A stretch of 64,000 nt of DNA from Oryzibacter oryziterrae. Its GTDB lineage: Bacteria; Pseudomonadota; Alphaproteobacteria; Rhizobiales; Pleomorphomonadaceae. Both the position numbers and the translations under genes were made by a program. Shown here piece after piece: positions 1 to 8,527 of this stretch (the stretch's first letter is position 1; the number at the start of each line of letters is the position of its first letter). The notes below the pieces were generated by a model. That model ran no database searches. It had not been told where the DNA came from and worked only from the letters and a program-made list of their open reading frames with translations. The stretch is from contig NZ_JAKJIC010000011.1 of NCBI RefSeq assembly GCF_021864535.1, forward strand, positions 112,071 to 176,070, written 5' to 3'.

Positions 1-405
1 ACGTTGCCGGAACTCAGCATTGGCGACGCGCCCGCAGGGCTGATGAATGCGATGCCGGTGCTCACCGAGATCGCCGACCGCGCCCGACGCTACGAACCGG
101 ACGCACCCTCGCACACGATTTCGCTGACCCTGCTGCCCATGTCGCCTGAAGACATCGAGTTCCTGATGGCGAGCCTCGGTACGGGGCCAGTGCGCATCGT
201 CTCACGCGGCTATGGCACCTGCCGCGTCCAGGCCACCGCCATCCATAACGTCTGGTCCGTGCAGTTCTTCAACGCCATGGACACGCTGTTGCTCGATACG
301 CTGGAGATCGGCGGCGTGCCGGTGGTTGCTTCGGCGGCCGAGGAGGATTTCCGCGACAGCGCCGAGCGCCTGCGCGAAATCGAGGAGGCCTATTTCCGTG
401 ACTGA
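1..405 (+). CDS. hupH: Hydrogenase expression/formation protein HupH (HyaF family), 5' partial
   Basis: This is the C-terminal 134 codons of a protein whose start lies before the window; the frame is open from base 1. It resembles the conserved C-terminal domain of HupH/HyaF, with the typical stretches [29 protein letters not shown] and NVWSVQFFN. Family knowledge: HupH is an accessory protein for maturation of uptake [NiFe]-hydrogenase, linked to processing of the small subunit and its FeS clusters. It is followed by hupI with an 8-base overlap, the usual rhizobial order. Identification rests on these motifs and on the neighbours hupI, hupJ, hupK, hypA and hypB. Confidence 0.85.
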   Translation, partial: TLPELSIGDAPAGLMNAMPVLTEIADRARRYEPDAPSHTISLTLLPMSPEDIEFLMASLGTGPVRIVSRGYGTCRVQATAIHNVWSVQFFNAMDTLLLDTLEIGGVPVVASAAEEDFRDSAERLREIEEAYFRD

Positions 406-577
406 CGATGAGACGGTCCGGTTCGAGTGCGGCGTCTGCTGGCACGTTTACGACCCTGCCGAGGGTGACGACGTGGCGCAGATCCCCTCCGGCACACCTT
501 TCGACGCTCTTCCGGAGGACTGGCGCTGCCCCACCTGCGACGGCCCGAAGCACAAGTACATGAGGATTTCGGGATGA
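398..577 (+). CDS. hupI: Rubredoxin-like HupI
   Basis: A 59-residue rubredoxin starting at GTG 398, overlapping the end of hupH by 8 bases. The two iron-binding CxxC knuckles are visible: [16 protein letters not shown] near the N-terminus and [12 protein letters not shown] near the C-terminus. The residue after the first knuckle is Trp rather than the Gly of classical rubredoxins, as I recall for hydrogenase-linked HupI. Family knowledge: HupI is a one-iron redox protein that supports small-subunit FeS assembly or protection when hydrogenase is made under oxygen. The open frame extends further upstream, but that part reads as a shadow of hupH; the GTG start gives the expected length. Its stop overlaps the hupJ start (ATGA). 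Confidence 0.9.
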   Translation: MTDDETVRFECGVCWHVYDPAEGDDVAQIPSGTPFDALPEDWRCPTCDGPKHKYMRISG

Positions 578-1059
578 CCGCCGCCGCTGCGGATGATCTC
601 GATCTTGGCGCTCGGCTGGTTCGGCACTGGCAAGCCACAGCCGATCAGATGCGGGACTTGCCGGTTTTCAATCCGCACCTCGGTGTCCATGTGACGGAGG
701 TGCGGCGCATTGCGGGTTGGTCCGCGGTGGTCGTCGCCACGCCCTGGTTCATGAACCTGTTCGCCTTTCCCGGCACTGGCTCGATGTTGCCGGCGATAGG
801 TGACTGGTTCCGCTTGCCGTTGCCGGCCGGTGAGGTAGACGCGGTGTCGGCAGCGCTCGATGGCTTCGGTGCCTATGCTTCCGTACCCATTTTCTCGCCG
901 ATGGACGAATTCTCCGAGCAGGCGGCCGTTGCCGATCTTGCCGACGCGTTGCTGGACAGCCTCCTGTCCGTGCCTCCCGCGCCACCAGCCACCTTCGATC
1001 GGACGCTCGATCGGCGCAAGCTGCTGTTTGGACTGGGTGGCCGGGAGAGCCGCGCATGA
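574..1059 (+). CDS. hupJ: [NiFe]-hydrogenase assembly chaperone HupJ (HybE family)
   Basis: A 161-residue cytoplasmic protein of the HybE/HupJ family. Typical features are FNPHLGVHVTEVRR followed by the signature TPWFMNLFAFPG and a later conserved Trp-containing segment (GDWFRLPLPAGE). HybE-type proteins bind the Tat-targeted hydrogenase small subunit or its large-subunit partner and guide assembly before export. It begins at ATG 574 inside the hupI stop (4-base overlap) and its own stop overlaps the hupK start by 4 bases, so the genes are translationally coupled. The C-terminus (residues about 135-161) is Arg/Pro-rich and probably variable. Confidence 0.85.
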   Translation: MTAAAADDLDLGARLVRHWQATADQMRDLPVFNPHLGVHVTEVRRIAGWSAVVVATPWFMNLFAFPGTGSMLPAIGDWFRLPLPAGEVDAVSAALDGFGAYASVPIFSPMDEFSEQAAVADLADALLDSLLSVPPAPPATFDRTLDRRKLLFGLGGRESRA

Positions 1060-2045
1060 GCGGGCTCGCGCCGGGCACGCTGGCGATCACGGTTGGCGTC
1101 GCCGGTGGCGTGGTGGCCTCGGTGGACATTCGATCCGACCGGCCCTTGTCGCTCGCTTCGCGTCTTGTGGGGCGTCCGGTCGGCGACGCGGTAGCGGCGG
1201 TTGGTCTTTTGCACGCGGTCTGTGGCCAGTCCCATGCGGCTGCCCTGCATTTTGCGGCAGAAGCAGCACTTGGCCGGACACTGCCCACTGACGAACAGCG
1301 CCAGTGGTCCGTGCGATTGGCGGCGGAGCGGATCGGCGAGCATCTTCGCGAGTTGCTGATCGAGCAAGCGGACGAAGCCGCCCTCCCCCTGGGACGCGAG
1401 GCGATCGCCCTGGCGCATGCCCTGGCGCGCGGCGGCGCGGATGCGCGGCAACTCGAAGCGCTGCGCGACCAGACTGAAGCCTTGTGGCCGGCACTGGGTC
1501 GCAAGATCGCGCGGGACACGGCGTCGGCTGGCGCCGCACCGCCCGCCAGGGATCCTCTCACTGCCGTCGACGACTTGGTCATTCTTGCCGGCCTATCCGC
1601 CTCAGAAGGCTTTCTCGCCCACCCGTCGCTCCCCGGTCGATGCCCAGAGGTCGGCCCGGCCGCGCGGCTCATGGGAACTGCGGCCATGCCTGGCGCGACC
1701 CGCGCGGCCCGCCTCGCGGAAATGGAAGCGGCGCTGACGGAGATCGGTCTCAATGCGCTTGCCCCCCACACGATAGCCGTTGGACCGGGACAGGGCTTTG
1801 CCGCCGTAGAGTCACCACGCGGGCGACTTTGCTATCTGGTTGAAGTGAACGCGGACGGACGCCTGGTCGGTGCGCGCGTGCTGGCGCCGACAGAATGGAA
1901 TTTTCATCCGTCCGGCCCGTTTGCCAAATCACTCGTGGGGCGTCGCCCCGCAAATGATGCGCACACCGCCCTCGCACGCCTCGCGGCCGATTTCTGCCCT
2001 TGCGTTGCTGTCGCAATCACAGTCACGGACCTGGACCATGCATGA
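1056..2045 (+). CDS. hupK: Hydrogenase expression/formation protein HupK
   Basis: A 329-residue protein in the position of HupK. HupK proteins are distant, catalytically dead relatives of the [NiFe]-hydrogenase large subunit and are thought to act as scaffold for the Fe(CN)2CO group. Traces of the large-subunit ligand motifs remain: VCGQSHAAALHF near residue 55-67 in place of an RxCGxCxxxH motif, and DFCPCVAVAIT near the C-terminus in place of DPCxxCxxH. Between them the protein is mostly helical and Ala-rich. It overlaps hupJ by 4 bases and hypA by 8 bases. Identity is inferred from length, residual motifs and gene order. Confidence 0.8.
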   Translation: MSGLAPGTLAITVGVAGGVVASVDIRSDRPLSLASRLVGRPVGDAVAAVGLLHAVCGQSHAAALHFAAEAALGRTLPTDEQRQWSVRLAAERIGEHLRELLIEQADEAALPLGREAIALAHALARGGADARQLEALRDQTEALWPALGRKIARDTASAGAAPPARDPLTAVDDLVILAGLSASEGFLAHPSLPGRCPEVGPAARLMGTAAMPGATRAARLAEMEAALTEIGLNALAPHTIAVGPGQGFAAVESPRGRLCYLVEVNADGRLVGARVLAPTEWNFHPSGPFAKSLVGRRPANDAHTALARLAADFCPCVAVAITVTDLDHA

Positions 2046-2379
2046 AATGTCGCTCTGTGAAGGCATCGTCGATCTGATTGCGGAAGAGGCGCGCCGTCAC
2101 GGCTTTGCCCGCGTCAAGTCGGTCATGGTCGATGTCGGCGTACTCGGTCACGTGGATCCGCAAGCCCTCGCCTTCGGTTTCGACGTGGTCAGTCGCGGGA
2201 CGGTCGCCGAGGGGGCAAGGCTTGTGATAGAACAGATCCCCGGCGCGGGATGGTGCATGGACTGTGCGAAGACCGTTCCGCTTGCCGAAAGGTTCGGTGC
2301 CTGCCCCGAGTGTGGGCAGCATCACGTGCAGATGACGGCGGGTGACGAACTCAAGGTGCGTGAACTGGAGGTGGAGTGA
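2038..2379 (+). CDS. hypA: Hydrogenase nickel incorporation protein HypA
   Basis: A 113-residue HypA. I chose ATG 2038 because HypA needs the N-terminal Met-His-Glu nickel site and the protein then starts [14 protein letters not shown]. The zinc site is seen as CMDC and, after a linker, CPEC followed by QHHVQ. HypA binds nickel and works with the GTPase HypB to load it into the hydrogenase large subunit in the cytoplasm. The gene overlaps the 3' end of hupK by 8 bases, and its stop overlaps the start of hypB. Confidence 0.95.
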   Translation: MHEMSLCEGIVDLIAEEARRHGFARVKSVMVDVGVLGHVDPQALAFGFDVVSRGTVAEGARLVIEQIPGAGWCMDCAKTVPLAERFGACPECGQHHVQMTAGDELKVRELEVE

Positions 2380-3485
2380 TGTGCAAGACTTGCGGATGCG
2401 GCACCGGTACGGATGCCGGCTACAGGATCAACGGCAAGCTGCCGTCGGAGCTGCACGACCATCATCCCCATGACCACGATCACACACATGATCATGACCA
2501 CCCACACGATCATGATCATCCTCACGATCACGGCCATGAACATAGCCATGATCATCACCACCACTATGGGCATGCGCACAGTCATGATCATGGCGACGGT
2601 CATGTGCACAGCCATGACCACGCCCATGGCTACAGCCATCACCACCATCATCATGACCATGATCACACGCATGACCATGGCCACGATCACGACCACGCGC
2701 ATGATGCCCATGATCACAGCCACACCGATGGTGTCCAGATTTCCCATGGCCTGATCGACGCCGGTGCCGGTCCTGCCGGCGTACACGTGGCCGGCCTCAG
2801 CCAGACGCGCATCATCGAGATCGAGCGCGACATTCTTTCGAAGAACAACGGCTTCGCCCGGACCAACCGCGATCGGCTGAAGCAGACGGGTACGCTGGCG
2901 CTCAATCTCATGTCGAGCCCCGGTTCGGGCAAGACCACCCTGCTCTGCCGCACCATCAACGATCTCAAGGCGAAGTTCCCGGTGGCGGTGATCGAGGGCG
3001 ACCAGCAGACGTCCAACGACGCCGACCGCATCCGCGCCACCGGTGCTCGAGCCATCCAGGTCAACACCGGCAAGGGCTGTCATCTCGAGGCGCTGATGAT
3101 CGGCCATGCACTCGATGCGTTGCCGCTCGACAACGGCGGTCTGCTGTTCATCGAAAATGTGGGCAATCTCGTCTGTCCGGCCGGCTTCGATCTGGGCGAG
3201 GCGCACAAGGTGGTGGTTCTGTCGGTCACCGAGGGCGAGGACAAGCCGCTCAAATATCCGGACATGTTCGCCGCAGCCGACCTCATGCTGCTCAACAAGT
3301 CGGACCTGTTGCCGCATCTGCGCTTTGACGTCGGCGCCTGTTTGGCCGCCGCCATCAAGGTCAATCCGCATATTCAGACGCTGGTGGTCTCCGCCGAGAC
3401 CGGCGAAGGCATGGCCGCCTTCTATGCCTGGATCGAGGCGCGCGCTTCAGTCTCGCGGGCGAGCGCCGTGAGGAGCGACGGCTGA
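2379..3485 (+). CDS. hypB: Hydrogenase nickel incorporation GTPase HypB with very long His-rich domain
   Basis: A 368-residue HypB starting at ATG 2379 within the hypA stop (GTG 2376 is also possible). The N-terminus MCKTCGCG carries the CxxCGC high-affinity nickel motif. Residues about 26-115 are a His/Asp block in which I count 47 His of 90 residues. The G domain follows, with Walker [11 protein letters not shown] (about 179-188), the switch segment [12 protein letters not shown], the Cys-His metal site in GKGCHLE, and NKSD for guanine recognition. HypB hydrolyses GTP to drive nickel delivery with HypA; the His block is expected to store nickel. It is the last gene of the operon seen here: no hypF, C, D or E follows. 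Confidence 0.96.
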   Translation: MCKTCGCGTGTDAGYRINGKLPSELHDHHPHDHDHTHDHDHPHDHDHPHDHGHEHSHDHHHHYGHAHSHDHGDGHVHSHDHAHGYSHHHHHHDHDHTHDHGHDHDHAHDAHDHSHTDGVQISHGLIDAGAGPAGVHVAGLSQTRIIEIERDILSKNNGFARTNRDRLKQTGTLALNLMSSPGSGKTTLLCRTINDLKAKFPVAVIEGDQQTSNDADRIRATGARAIQVNTGKGCHLEALMIGHALDALPLDNGGLLFIENVGNLVCPAGFDLGEAHKVVVLSVTEGEDKPLKYPDMFAAADLMLLNKSDLLPHLRFDVGACLAAAIKVNPHIQTLVVSAETGEGMAAFYAWIEARASVSRASAVRSDG

Positions 3486-3496
3486 GCCCGTTGACG

Positions 3497-4066
3497 TCAC
3501 TTCAAGGTGACGGTCGTTCCCTGCCGGGGGCGTGCCAGTTCCTGTTCGTTGAAGTTGACAGACTGGCCGAACAGGTTCGAGAAGGTCGGCGAAAAGGTGT
3601 ACTGCACCTGCGCCGCGACCACATCGACACCATTGACGGCCATGTCCGACGGAATGGTTGCGGTGGAGACGCTGTTGGCAACCGGTGCTGTCGCCCCAGA
3701 GGCGGCGGCCCACACCACCTTGTTTTGAGTGTCGACGTGCACGACGGATACGATGATCTTCAATCCGGACGTGTTGTAGGGCAGCAGGATCGCTTGCGCG
3801 CCCTGGAGAATGGCATTGACGTCGGATGTGCTGATATCGCTACGTTGAGCGACCAGATCGGCGACGGACGACGAGATCTCGACCAGTTTGCGATTGACCG
3901 CCAGCGCCTGGGCCACGTCGATCAGACCGGCCATCAGGACGATCACGACCGGAATGATCAGTGCAAACTCCGTTGCCGCGACACCCCGCTGGTCGGAGAC
4001 CAGATCCTTCATGCCCATGCGCGACCGCTTGCCTGCACCAGAGCTTCGTTTGCCGAGACCAAGCAT
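3497..4066 (-). CDS. TadE/TadG-type pseudopilin (triplet A, gene 3)
   Basis: A 189-residue minor pilin-like protein. The start at 4066 follows a strong AGGAGG ribosome site; the longer open frame upstream lacks one. After a basic N-terminus comes the TadE-like prepilin segment QRGVAATEFALIIPVVIVLM, with the conserved Glu after the cleavage-type Gly and a long hydrophobic helix, then a periplasmic domain. It is the last gene of a minus-strand triplet with the genes at 4081 and 4650. It is clearly similar to the protein at 8514-9104, sharing NRKLVEISSSVADLVAQR-like and LKIIVSVV-like segments. Likely role: minor subunit of a Flp/Tad pilus or surface appendage (inference). No Tad assembly genes are in the window. 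Confidence 0.8.
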   Translation of the reverse strand: MLGLGKRSSGAGKRSRMGMKDLVSDQRGVAATEFALIIPVVIVLMAGLIDVAQALAVNRKLVEISSSVADLVAQRSDISTSDVNAILQGAQAILLPYNTSGLKIIVSVVHVDTQNKVVWAAASGATAPVANSVSTATIPSDMAVNGVDVVAAQVQYTFSPTFSNLFGQSVNFNEQELARPRQGTTVTLK

Positions 4067-4080
4067 GTTCAGCCCTCCTG

Positions 4081-4632
4081 TCAGAACGGTTCGTTGCGGA
4101 AGAGCGAGGCGCTCGACAGTATCACCGAACCGTCGGCCAGGCGCCCGGCGGCATTCGCCAGGATAGCCATCGGACTGGTCCACTTCAGGAAGCCTTGGGC
4201 CAGAACGTAGTCGCCGGCATTGCCCGTGTTGAAATTCATGTTGGTATCGAAGTTGCCGCTGCTGTCGACAGGGTTCAGGAAGCTCACATTGGAAATATCG
4301 GTGACGACCTGCACGTTGATGTAGACGTTGTCGTTGCAGTTGAACATGCTCAACATGTTGCTGCAGACATATGACTTGAAGGTTGTTTGCGTCATGCCTG
4401 CGGTCTGCGCCTGACCTGTCTTGATCTGGCGCGCCACCTTGTGCAGCGATCGATCCAGCAGCGAGTCCGCCAGATACATCATCGAGACGTCCAGAACAAA
4501 GTAGATGATCAGGACGAAGGGGACGGCCAGAATGCCGAACTCGACGGCCGTCGTTCCCTTCTTCGAGCGGAGGAAGGCCGGCAGCAGCCGTCCCCTCTCC
4601 TTTCCGCCAGCCTGCTTGCCCTTGGTGGTCAT
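4081..4632 (-). CDS. TadE-like pseudopilin (triplet A, gene 2)
   Basis: A 183-residue protein with a basic N-terminus and the TadE-like segment KKGTTAVEFGILAVPFVLII, including the invariant Glu before the hydrophobic helix. The periplasmic part has two Cys (CSNMLSMFNC) and ends with SLFRNEPF. The paralogue at 7985-8527 has the same layout, with a CDGVLDLFNC pair and a TLFFRNEPYDEN end. The gap to the upstream TadG-like gene is 17 bases and to the downstream gene 14 bases, so the three form one operon. TadE/F proteins are processed by the TadV peptidase and help Flp pilus formation (family knowledge). Confidence 0.82.
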   Translation of the reverse strand: MTTKGKQAGGKERGRLLPAFLRSKKGTTAVEFGILAVPFVLIIYFVLDVSMMYLADSLLDRSLHKVARQIKTGQAQTAGMTQTTFKSYVCSNMLSMFNCNDNVYINVQVVTDISNVSFLNPVDSSGNFDTNMNFNTGNAGDYVLAQGFLKWTSPMAILANAAGRLADGSVILSSASLFRNEPF

Positions 4633-4649
4633 CGCGGGTCCCTTTCCGG

Positions 4650-5972
4650 TCAGACCGTCAGACGCGTCTTGCTGACGACGGCGTTGAACAGAGATTGCAG
4701 CGTAGCGCTGACGTCACCGGACGGGCCCACTTCCTGATAAAGCCCTTCCGAGGAGCAGGACTTCATGTTGTTGGCAATCTCAGGATAGAATGGCTTGATC
4801 CAGCTGTTGTACCAGCCGTTGTTCGGGATCTTCTGGTAGGTGGTATAGAGCACCGAGACCTTCACGCCATTGTTCTTGATCTGCGTGCAGGCGGAGAAGT
4901 CGAGCGGCTGCTGGCAGCGCGTTCCGCCAGTCAGCGTCTTCTTGCAGTTGGTCGGGCGATTTGCATCCTCAACGCCGTCACTGATGACGAAAAGTACCTT
5001 GATGGGATTGCTTGTGCTGAGGCCGTTGCCGCTTGTGCCGATGATGTCCTTTATGCTCGTCATGTTGGGCATAAGATCGGTCATCTGGTCGTTGTTGTAG
5101 CCCTGGTAGGGAATGCTCATGATGTCGATCTTGGAGGCCGTGGTGGCCACGGTGTCCAGGTCAGACGTCATGGTGGTCAGTTGCTTCAACCCCATGGAGT
5201 CGGCTGAGGTGCCCATGGAGTAGACGGCCATCTTGTACTGGTCGGTGGCGAGCACCTTGGACTTGGCCATGTTGACCATCGACTGCACAGCCGAAGCAAC
5301 GACCTGGATACGCAGCTTGGCGCCGATGTTCTTGGCAAGCGCATAGGCATCGTTGGTGCTGCCGTCGATGTGGCAGGCGAAGGCACATCCGCCGTTGGCG
5401 TTTTCCAGTTTGGTGATGTCGGCGGTGGTCGCACCCAGCCCCATGGACGGCGTGTTGTCGACCAGAATGTAGAAGTTGAAATAGAGAACGGGCGTGTACT
5501 TGCTCTGCGATGTGGCGGACACGGTCAGAGTGCGCACGCCGATCAGCTGCATGAAGTAGGTCGGCACGGTTGCGACCAGATTGACGTCCGAGGTGAAGGT
5601 GTTGTTGGTGTAGTCCACACGGATGGTCGTTCCGGTGATGGCCCCCATCGTAGCGCCCTGGAAGTTGGCGTTGGCGATGTTCAGCGCGTCAGCCTCAGCG
5701 GCCGTGATCCGGCCCGTAGTCTGGCTGGATGCAGCGGTTCGAACGGCCACGGACTCGGCCGAAATGGAACCCAACGCAGCAGCGTCGGCCGCGTTCTGCA
5801 ACTGAACCTCGACAATCAGCGCCACGGCATAGTCGACGCAGGCGCCAACCGCCGAGATCAGCGGGATCAGCGTCATGGCAAAGATGATCGCGATCGTACC
5901 CGAGCGGTTGATCGCAAACCGGCGCCAGACATTCTCAAGCCTTACACTCATCTCACGCCCCAATCCGTGCAT
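4650..5972 (-). CDS. TadG-like protein with von Willebrand A domain (triplet A, gene 1)
   Basis: A 440-residue TadG-like protein. The N-terminus has RSGTIAIIFAMTLIPLISAV, the Tad-type hydrophobic segment, followed by an Ala-rich helical part typical of TadG (NAADAAALGS). The vWA domain begins near residue 165 with a metal-site motif D172-x-T174-x-S176. About 20 residues later there is C196-AFA-C200-H201, a CxxxCH motif also found in the paralogue. Another metal-site segment, VISDGVED, lies in the second half. Start at ATG 5972 has a GAGGCGG site; ATG 5951 is an alternative. First gene of a minus-strand triplet. Probable role in a Tad pilus or adhesion to surfaces (inference). Confidence 0.82.
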   Translation of the reverse strand: MHGLGREMSVRLENVWRRFAINRSGTIAIIFAMTLIPLISAVGACVDYAVALIVEVQLQNAADAAALGSISAESVAVRTAASSQTTGRITAAEADALNIANANFQGATMGAITGTTIRVDYTNNTFTSDVNLVATVPTYFMQLIGVRTLTVSATSQSKYTPVLYFNFYILVDNTPSMGLGATTADITKLENANGGCAFACHIDGSTNDAYALAKNIGAKLRIQVVASAVQSMVNMAKSKVLATDQYKMAVYSMGTSADSMGLKQLTTMTSDLDTVATTASKIDIMSIPYQGYNNDQMTDLMPNMTSIKDIIGTSGNGLSTSNPIKVLFVISDGVEDANRPTNCKKTLTGGTRCQQPLDFSACTQIKNNGVKVSVLYTTYQKIPNNGWYNSWIKPFYPEIANNMKSCSSEGLYQEVGPSGDVSATLQSLFNAVVSKTRLTV

Positions 5973-6605
5973 GTGGTTGCCGCCTCACACTGGTCTTTCC
6001 TCAAGTGAATCAGTTCTGTTTCTGACGGACCTGAAGACCTGGCGTTCAAAAGCGGGCAAGTTCTTTAGAGCGACTTGCTAGTCAACCTCGCAACAACCAC
6101 TCGATCCCATGGTCTTGGTTTCCGCAATGTTAAATTACATAAAACATAGAGAATATAATTTGCGGTCTGCCTAACAATCTCTCACCGGAAATGCAGACTC
6201 GCGACAACTGCTTTCAGTGGAATGAGCCGCTCCGATCGTTGTGGCTCTCGACATGATCAGGACAGTTCAGACCTCGATTTGATTTTTGTTTTGATTGCAA
6301 GTGGTTAGACACCTGTCACGGCAAGCAAGTTTGTGCCCCCGCCCTGTGCCGATCAACGTTCGAAATTGTGTTCTTGGAGATCGATACAACGGGAGATCAG
6401 CACAAACCGAGCAATGCACACCAAGATTTCAAAAGAAACTTCACGCGAATTCCAGCAAAGCCATACATTAATTTGTAATTATTCCAGATCTATATGCCCA
6501 TACTGTACTGTAATATCGAAAACTCACGCAGAATACATGCAAACAATGCAATCTACTGCTCGCCATCTTTCTCGCCATATATCAAATTCAAAATACTTTA
6601 TATTT
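5973..6605. other. Divergent AT-rich intergenic region between the two Tad triplets
   Basis: About 630 bases between the two divergently transcribed TadG-like genes. It is clearly richer in A and T than the flanks, above all from about 6400 to 6605. A plus-strand frame is open from 6333, but its translation up to about residue 90 has no family features and atypical codon use, so I treat it as leader or a doubtful N-terminal extension. A small inverted repeat, GCAAGT (6056-6061) with ACTTGC (6073-6078), lies 84-106 bases upstream of the minus-strand start. Promoters for both triplets must lie here, but I cannot place them. Confidence 0.5.
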
Positions 6606-7988
6606 ATGTATACACAAAAATATAGGACATATTGCATTCAAAGACTGAGCACATTCAACCGCAGCGATCGCGGAGCTGTGGCTATCATCGTTGCGCTAAT
6701 GGTGATCCCCCTTCTGTTGGCGACCGGCGTCGCGATGGACTATGTGCGCGCCTACAATGTGCAACTGACCCTACGCGCCGACCTCGACATATCCCTGATT
6801 TCCGCCATCAAAAAAATCAACAATCTTGACGACAAGGCGATCAAGACACTCGTCATCAACTGGTTCAAACAGAACAACAAGTGGGAGCTGTATTCCCTGA
6901 CGGAAGATGCAATAACCGTCACAAAGACAGACTACGAGATTTCTGCTTCTGCGAGTGCAACGGTCCCAACGTCGTTCATGATACTGGCGCACATCGATGA
7001 AATTACGGTGGGAGCGACGTCCAGCGTCCGCGGCCCGTCAACATCCTATCTGAACGTCTACCTCGTGCTCGACAAGTCGGCATCGATGATGCTCGCTGCG
7101 ACACCGGAAGACCAGAATATCATGCGAGACAACTTCGGGTGCGTCTTCGCATGCCATGACGTCGACAGTCACATCAGCCCGGAACCCTTGTACCCACAAG
7201 CGCGCGCCCTGAATGTGAGGTTGCGCGCGGATATCCTCCAAGACTCCGCGAACGCAGTTCTGACGGAAATCGAGAATGCTGATCCAACGCGGGAGCGCAT
7301 CAAGGTCGGGCTCTACCGTCTCGCGCGGAACGTGACAAAGGCAGTGGACCCCACCTTTGACATCGGTTCAGCCCGGGCGGCGCTCACCAGCCCCAACTCA
7401 GGTCTCGACCAGGACTCGTCCACCGACGGAACCTTCTTTCAACAATCCATGAAGGACCTGGCCGCACTGGTGGGACAGCAGGGCGATGGGCGAACCGCAG
7501 CGTCGCCGCTCAAACTGGTCCTCATGGTTACGGACGGAGTCACCTCACAGCGCAACAAAGTGGTGCGAACAGGCTCTGTCTGTTCGACGGGGTATTTTCT
7601 CGGCGTTGCCTATCCTGAAACGACTTGCCAGGTGAGACCGTCCACCTACTCGGTTGGTCCCCTCAATCCGGCATGGTGCAATGTCGTCAAAAATCAGGGC
7701 GTGACTTTCGGCATTCTCTACACAAAGTACCTCCCCGTCCCGGAGGACTGGGGCTGGATGGATACGCTTGGCTGGCCCATGAGCAAGATGGACTGGTATG
7801 CAGCCGGCGGCTCTCTCGAGCGTGGGTATTCTTCATCCATCCTCCGCTTTGACTACATTCCCGTAGCCTTGCAGGCCTGTACGTCAAACACGGACCTTTT
7901 CCTCAGCGCCAATAGTGTCAACGAGATCACCAATGGGCTGAGACTCCTGTTCAAACACTATATTTCCGAAGTGAGGATCACCAGATGA
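6606..7988 (+). CDS. TadG-like protein with von Willebrand A domain (triplet B, gene 1)
   Basis: About 460 residues from ATG 6606, but the start is uncertain: the frame is open from 6333, with further ATGs at 6537 and 6546, and none has a good ribosome site. Family similarity begins with RSDRGAVAIIVALMVIPLLL, the Tad-type hydrophobic segment. The vWA metal-site motif is D156-x-S158-x-S160, followed by C179-VFA-C183-H184, the same CxxxCH as in the mirrored protein at 4650-5972, and later VTDGVTS. It overlaps the next gene by 4 bases. Probable minor component of a Tad-type pilus or secreted adhesin apparatus (inference). Confidence 0.8.
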   Translation: MYTQKYRTYCIQRLSTFNRSDRGAVAIIVALMVIPLLLATGVAMDYVRAYNVQLTLRADLDISLISAIKKINNLDDKAIKTLVINWFKQNNKWELYSLTEDAITVTKTDYEISASASATVPTSFMILAHIDEITVGATSSVRGPSTSYLNVYLVLDKSASMMLAATPEDQNIMRDNFGCVFACHDVDSHISPEPLYPQARALNVRLRADILQDSANAVLTEIENADPTRERIKVGLYRLARNVTKAVDPTFDIGSARAALTSPNSGLDQDSSTDGTFFQQSMKDLAALVGQQGDGRTAASPLKLVLMVTDGVTSQRNKVVRTGSVCSTGYFLGVAYPETTCQVRPSTYSVGPLNPAWCNVVKNQGVTFGILYTKYLPVPEDWGWMDTLGWPMSKMDWYAAGGSLERGYSSSILRFDYIPVALQACTSNTDLFLSANSVNEITNGLRLLFKHYISEVRITR

Positions 7989-8527
7989 CCGCTCGTGCCA
8001 AGAGGCGTCTTTGCGACTGGAAGCGGTTCTGGCGCGGTACCGACGGCAGCGTGGCGGTCGAATTTGCCTTCATCTCGATCCCTCTGTTCGGGCTGGTGTT
8101 TGGCATCATCGAACTCAGCCTGATGTATTTTTCCGGCACTCTCCTCGATCACGCGGCAGATACCCTGGCGCGTGAGATCCGAACCGGGCATGCCCACGTA
8201 TCCAACGTCTCAAAAGCCGACGCCAAGACTTTGATTTGCGACGGCGTTCTCGATCTCTTCAACTGCAGGAACCAACTGCAGATTTTCATAACATCCAGCT
8301 CTGACATCACCTCGATCACTCCAGTCAATCCCATCGTCAATGGCGACATCAACAAAGCCAACATCTACGACATCGGGCGCGCAAAGTATTTCGTGATCCT
8401 GCAGGTCTACCTTCCGTGGTCGTCGTTCTTCAACATCTTCACCTCGACCAGCATTACACTGAAGGATGGTCGCTACCTTCTTGGCTCAACTCTGTTTTTC
8501 CGAAATGAGCCCTATGATGAAAATTGA
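7985..8527 (+). CDS. TadE-like pseudopilin (triplet B, gene 2)
   Basis: A 180-residue TadE-like protein. A basic N-terminus (RRLCDWKRFWRG) is followed by DGSVAVEFAFISIPLFGLV, with the conserved Glu at the start of the hydrophobic helix. The periplasmic part has a Cys pair (CDGVLDLFNC) and the end FFRNEPYDEN, matching the paralogue at 4081-4632. ATG overlaps the stop of the preceding gene (ATGA), and the next gene begins inside its 3' end, so expression is coupled. Confidence 0.82.
   Translation: MTARAKRRLCDWKRFWRGTDGSVAVEFAFISIPLFGLVFGIIELSLMYFSGTLLDHAADTLAREIRTGHAHVSNVSKADAKTLICDGVLDLFNCRNQLQIFITSSSDITSITPVNPIVNGDINKANIYDIGRAKYFVILQVYLPWSSFFNIFTSTSITLKDGRYLLGSTLFFRNEPYDEN

Noticed and set aside
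2322..3371. Met/Val/Ile-rich minus-strand frame opposite the hypB His block
   Set aside because: The hydrophobic run arises from reading CAT/CAC/GAT repeats backwards; hypB is clearly the coding strand.
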